Shown piece after piece: positions 62,617-64,000 of a stretch of DNA of 64,000 bases (within the stretch, counting starts at the first letter, position 1; the number at the start of each line of letters is the position of its first letter). The stretch comes from Pseudarthrobacter sp. L1SW (GTDB lineage: Bacteria; Actinomycetota; Actinomycetes; Actinomycetales; Micrococcaceae). Made by a program: the position numbers and the translations under genes. The DNA is taken from positions 3,968,001 through 4,032,000 of the forward strand of contig NZ_CP078079.1 of assembly GCF_020809045.1 (NCBI RefSeq). The letters run 5' to 3'. The notes under the pieces are model-generated. The model did no database searches. It was not told the DNA's origin and saw only the letters and a list, made by a program, of their open reading frames with translations.

Positions 62617-62748
62617 AGGACTGCGCGGGGGCCGTCCGCCTAGCCTGAAAACTCACGCAAGCTGACCGTGTTGCTGGGGCAATCGGCGCAAGCCCTGTCC
62701 CTCCTCAGCATGGTCCGTTTCACCATCAAAAAACCTGGGGAGAAGACA

Positions 62749-63684
62749 ATGAAACGTACCTTAGCCACACTGGGGGTGGTGGGACTGGGTTTGATCAGCC
62801 TCACGGCCCCTGCCCTGGCCGCAGATGGCATCAACGTTTGTCACAAGAACGGGTGCGTGGCACCATCCGTCGTGCAGCTGGTCGACGCTGCCGGCAACGG
62901 GGGAACCGGGAACGGCGGCGGCGGCAACAACGGCGGCGGCAACAACGACGGCGGCGGCAACAACGGCGGCGGCAACAACGACGGCGGCGGCAACAACGGC
63001 AACGACGGCGGCGGCAACGGCAACGACGGCGGCAACAACGGCGGCGGCAACAACGACGGCGGCGGCGGCGGCAACGGCGGCGGCAACGGCAACGACGGCG
63101 GCGGCGGCAACGGCGGCGGCGGCAACGGCGGCGGCGGCGGCAACGGCGGCGGCAACGGCAACGGCGGCGGCAACGGCGGCGGCAACGGCGGCGGCAACGG
63201 CGGCGGCAACGGCGGCGGCAACGGCGGCGGCAACAACGGCGGCAACGGCAACGGCGGCGGCAACAACGGCGGCGGCAACGGCGGCAACGGCGGCGGCAAC
63301 AACGACGGCGGCGGCGGCGGCGGCGGCGGCAACAACGACGGCGGCGGCGGCGGCGGCAACAACGACGGCGGCGGCGGCGGCGGCAACAACGACGGCGAAA
63401 CCGGTAACGACGGAACCGGCGGAACCGGTAACGGCGGTAATGGCGGCAACGGAGAAACCGGTGGTACCGCTGTAATTCCCGCGCAGTCTTCGGCAGCACA
63501 GCCGGCGGCACGCACCGGTGTTCCGGCAGCAGCCTCTACCAGCCTCGGCACCAACCAGGGCTACAACGCACAGACCGCCGTGGGCGGCGCCGAAGGTTCG
63601 CCCGCCTGGCTTGGCGGACTGGGCGCACTGGCAGCAGCAGGAGCGGCAGTAGCAGTGCGCCGCCGGTCCGGCGCCACCAACTGA
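62749..63684 (+). CDS. Exported Gly-Asn repeat protein, probable wall- or membrane-anchored
   Basis: 311 residues. Signal peptide (MKRTLATLGVVGLGLISL, cut after ALA), a short CHKNGC segment, then about 170 residues made almost only of Gly, Asn and Asp (GGNN, GGGNNDGGG), a Thr/Gly stretch, and a C-terminal hydrophobic helix AWLGGLGALAAAGAAVAV followed by RRR. That tail is like a sortase sorting signal, yet LPXTG is absent; YNAQTA lies before the helix. A probable sortase gene follows. Confidence 0.8.
   Translation: MKRTLATLGVVGLGLISLTAPALAADGINVCHKNGCVAPSVVQLVDAAGNGGTGNGGGGNNGGGNNDGGGNNGGGNNDGGGNNGNDGGGNGNDGGNNGGGNNDGGGGGNGGGNGNDGGGGNGGGGNGGGGGNGGGNGNGGGNGGGNGGGNGGGNGGGNGGGNNGGNGNGGGNNGGGNGGNGGGNNDGGGGGGGGNNDGGGGGGNNDGGGGGGNNDGETGNDGTGGTGNGGNGGNGETGGTAVIPAQSSAAQPAARTGVPAAASTSLGTNQGYNAQTAVGGAEGSPAWLGGLGALAAAGAAVAVRRRSGATN
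62889..63404 (+). repeat. 516-nt thymine-free GGC/AAC repeat tract
   Basis: Units of GGCGGCGGCAACAACGAC and shorter forms repeat with no T on the plus strand from 62889 to 63404. All six frames are open through it because every stop codon, on either strand, needs a T on the plus strand. Confidence 0.95.
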
Positions 63685-63720
63685 CAAGACAGCCCACGCC
63701 GCGCCACGCGGCCATCGACA

Positions 63721-63759
63721 AGGAAGGCGTCCCGCCAGTGCCCGGCGGGGCGCCTTCCT
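63721..63759 (+). terminator. Hairpin terminator after Gly-Asn protein gene
   Basis: AGGAAGGCG (63721-63729) pairs with CGCCTTCCT (63751-63759), with CCCGCC/GGCGGG inside; the tail is TCCTTC. The sortase-like gene starts 33 nt later, so read-through may be partial. Confidence 0.65.
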
Positions 63760-63791
63760 TCCTTCACCACCGCAAATATGCAAGGAGCATC

Positions 63792-64000
63792 ATGGCCGAA
63801 GCCCGCAGGCAGCACGCGGCAGACACAAAACGTCCCCGGTGGCGCTTGAACCGCGCAGATCTGGCCATCCTCCTGTGCGGCGTGCTGGCCTTCCTCTCCA
63901 TCACCTTTGGTGCACCCCTGGTCAACCACCCACACCCCGCCTCGGCGGGCGGCATGCTGGGGTCGGCTGTCACCGGATCCGCCGCAGGTGTCATTCCACC
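63792..64000 (+). CDS. Probable class F sortase, N-terminal part (cut by window edge)
   Basis: The first 69 residues are visible: a basic N-terminus, one membrane helix (LAILLCGVLAFLSITFG) and a Pro/Ala/Gly-rich start of the outside part. The catalytic Cys and Arg would lie beyond the edge. The layout and the preceding surface-protein gene suggest a class F sortase. AAGGAG precedes the ATG at 63792. Confidence 0.45.
   Translation, partial: MAEARRQHAADTKRPRWRLNRADLAILLCGVLAFLSITFGAPLVNHPHPASAGGMLGSAVTGSAAGVIP

Noticed and set aside
62617-62748. A possible c-di-AMP or other riboswitch before the surface protein
   Set aside because: I could not place conserved riboswitch core elements; only a short dyad is seen upstream.
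62889-63404. Regular short repeats that could suggest a CRISPR array
   Set aside because: Units are 3-18 nt, contiguous and in frame with a signal-peptide protein; there are no spacers.
62761-63783. Long open frames in all other frames across the Gly-Asn repeat
   Set aside because: They follow from the lack of T in the tract; products are Ala/Val, Arg or Pro/Leu homopolymer-like.

Overview
The window reads as chromosomal DNA from a high-GC actinobacterium of the Micrococcaceae, most like Arthrobacter or Pseudarthrobacter. The grounds are codon use, dense TGATG and ATGA overlaps, an F420-type LLM oxidoreductase beside a GH13 enzyme, a WXG100-like gene pair, a probable class F sortase, and a split pca pathway under IclR regulators. 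I found no rRNA, tRNA, CRISPR array, integrase or transposase; all the DNA looks like core or soil-lifestyle accessory chromosome.

Layout. 1-5.2 kb: an oligopeptide ABC operon on the minus strand (dppB, dppC, fused dppDF, and a solute-binding lipoprotein cut by the window edge) behind a structured leader with a 45-codon ORF. 5.4-11.3 kb: TetR regulator divergent from an FMN reductase, a stand-alone LigD-type polymerase, a GerMN lipoprotein, a PLP aminotransferase, a universal stress protein and a small membrane protein. 11.4-17 kb, minus strand: a PAP2 phosphatase, the E1alpha/E1beta/E2 genes of a branched-chain 2-oxo acid dehydrogenase, and a HisC/Pat aminotransferase. 17-25.7 kb: secreted EEP hydrolase, holin-like membrane protein, WXG100-like protein plus serine hydrolase, purB, histidine phosphatase, Ser/Thr kinase pair, MarR, GNAT and a thioesterase. 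25.8-29.9 kb: a three-gene ABC importer with a fused permease.

29.9-53.5 kb is an aromatic catabolic region. It holds a FAD monooxygenase with a TetR regulator; pobA with its IclR regulator; FUSC, ACT, lipid kinase and transhydrogenase genes; then a long minus-strand run of qsuD, qsuB, pcaH, pcaG, pcaB, pcaD, pcaC, pcaF, pcaI, pcaJ and pcaR, with a divergent IclR regulator and MHS-family permease at its head. Together these import shikimate or quinate, oxidise and dehydrate it to protocatechuate, and carry that to succinyl-CoA and acetyl-CoA; PobA feeds in 4-hydroxybenzoate. A 3-dehydroquinate dehydratase is not in the window.

53.6-64 kb: LigC-type DNA ligase, AEC transporter, LLM oxidoreductase plus GH13, DUF302 with CsoR-like operators, an alanine-type aminotransferase, a ThiS-like/BNR/small-protein operon, and a Gly-Asn repeat surface protein followed by the start of a probable class F sortase.

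No wholly new large system is proven. The best leads are the ThiS-like/BNR operon, in which both proteins end in Gly-Gly; the Gly-Asn protein with no LPXTG next to a sortase; the 27-bp-arm hairpin inside the pca operon; the WXG100-like/hydrolase pair; and the dpp leader.
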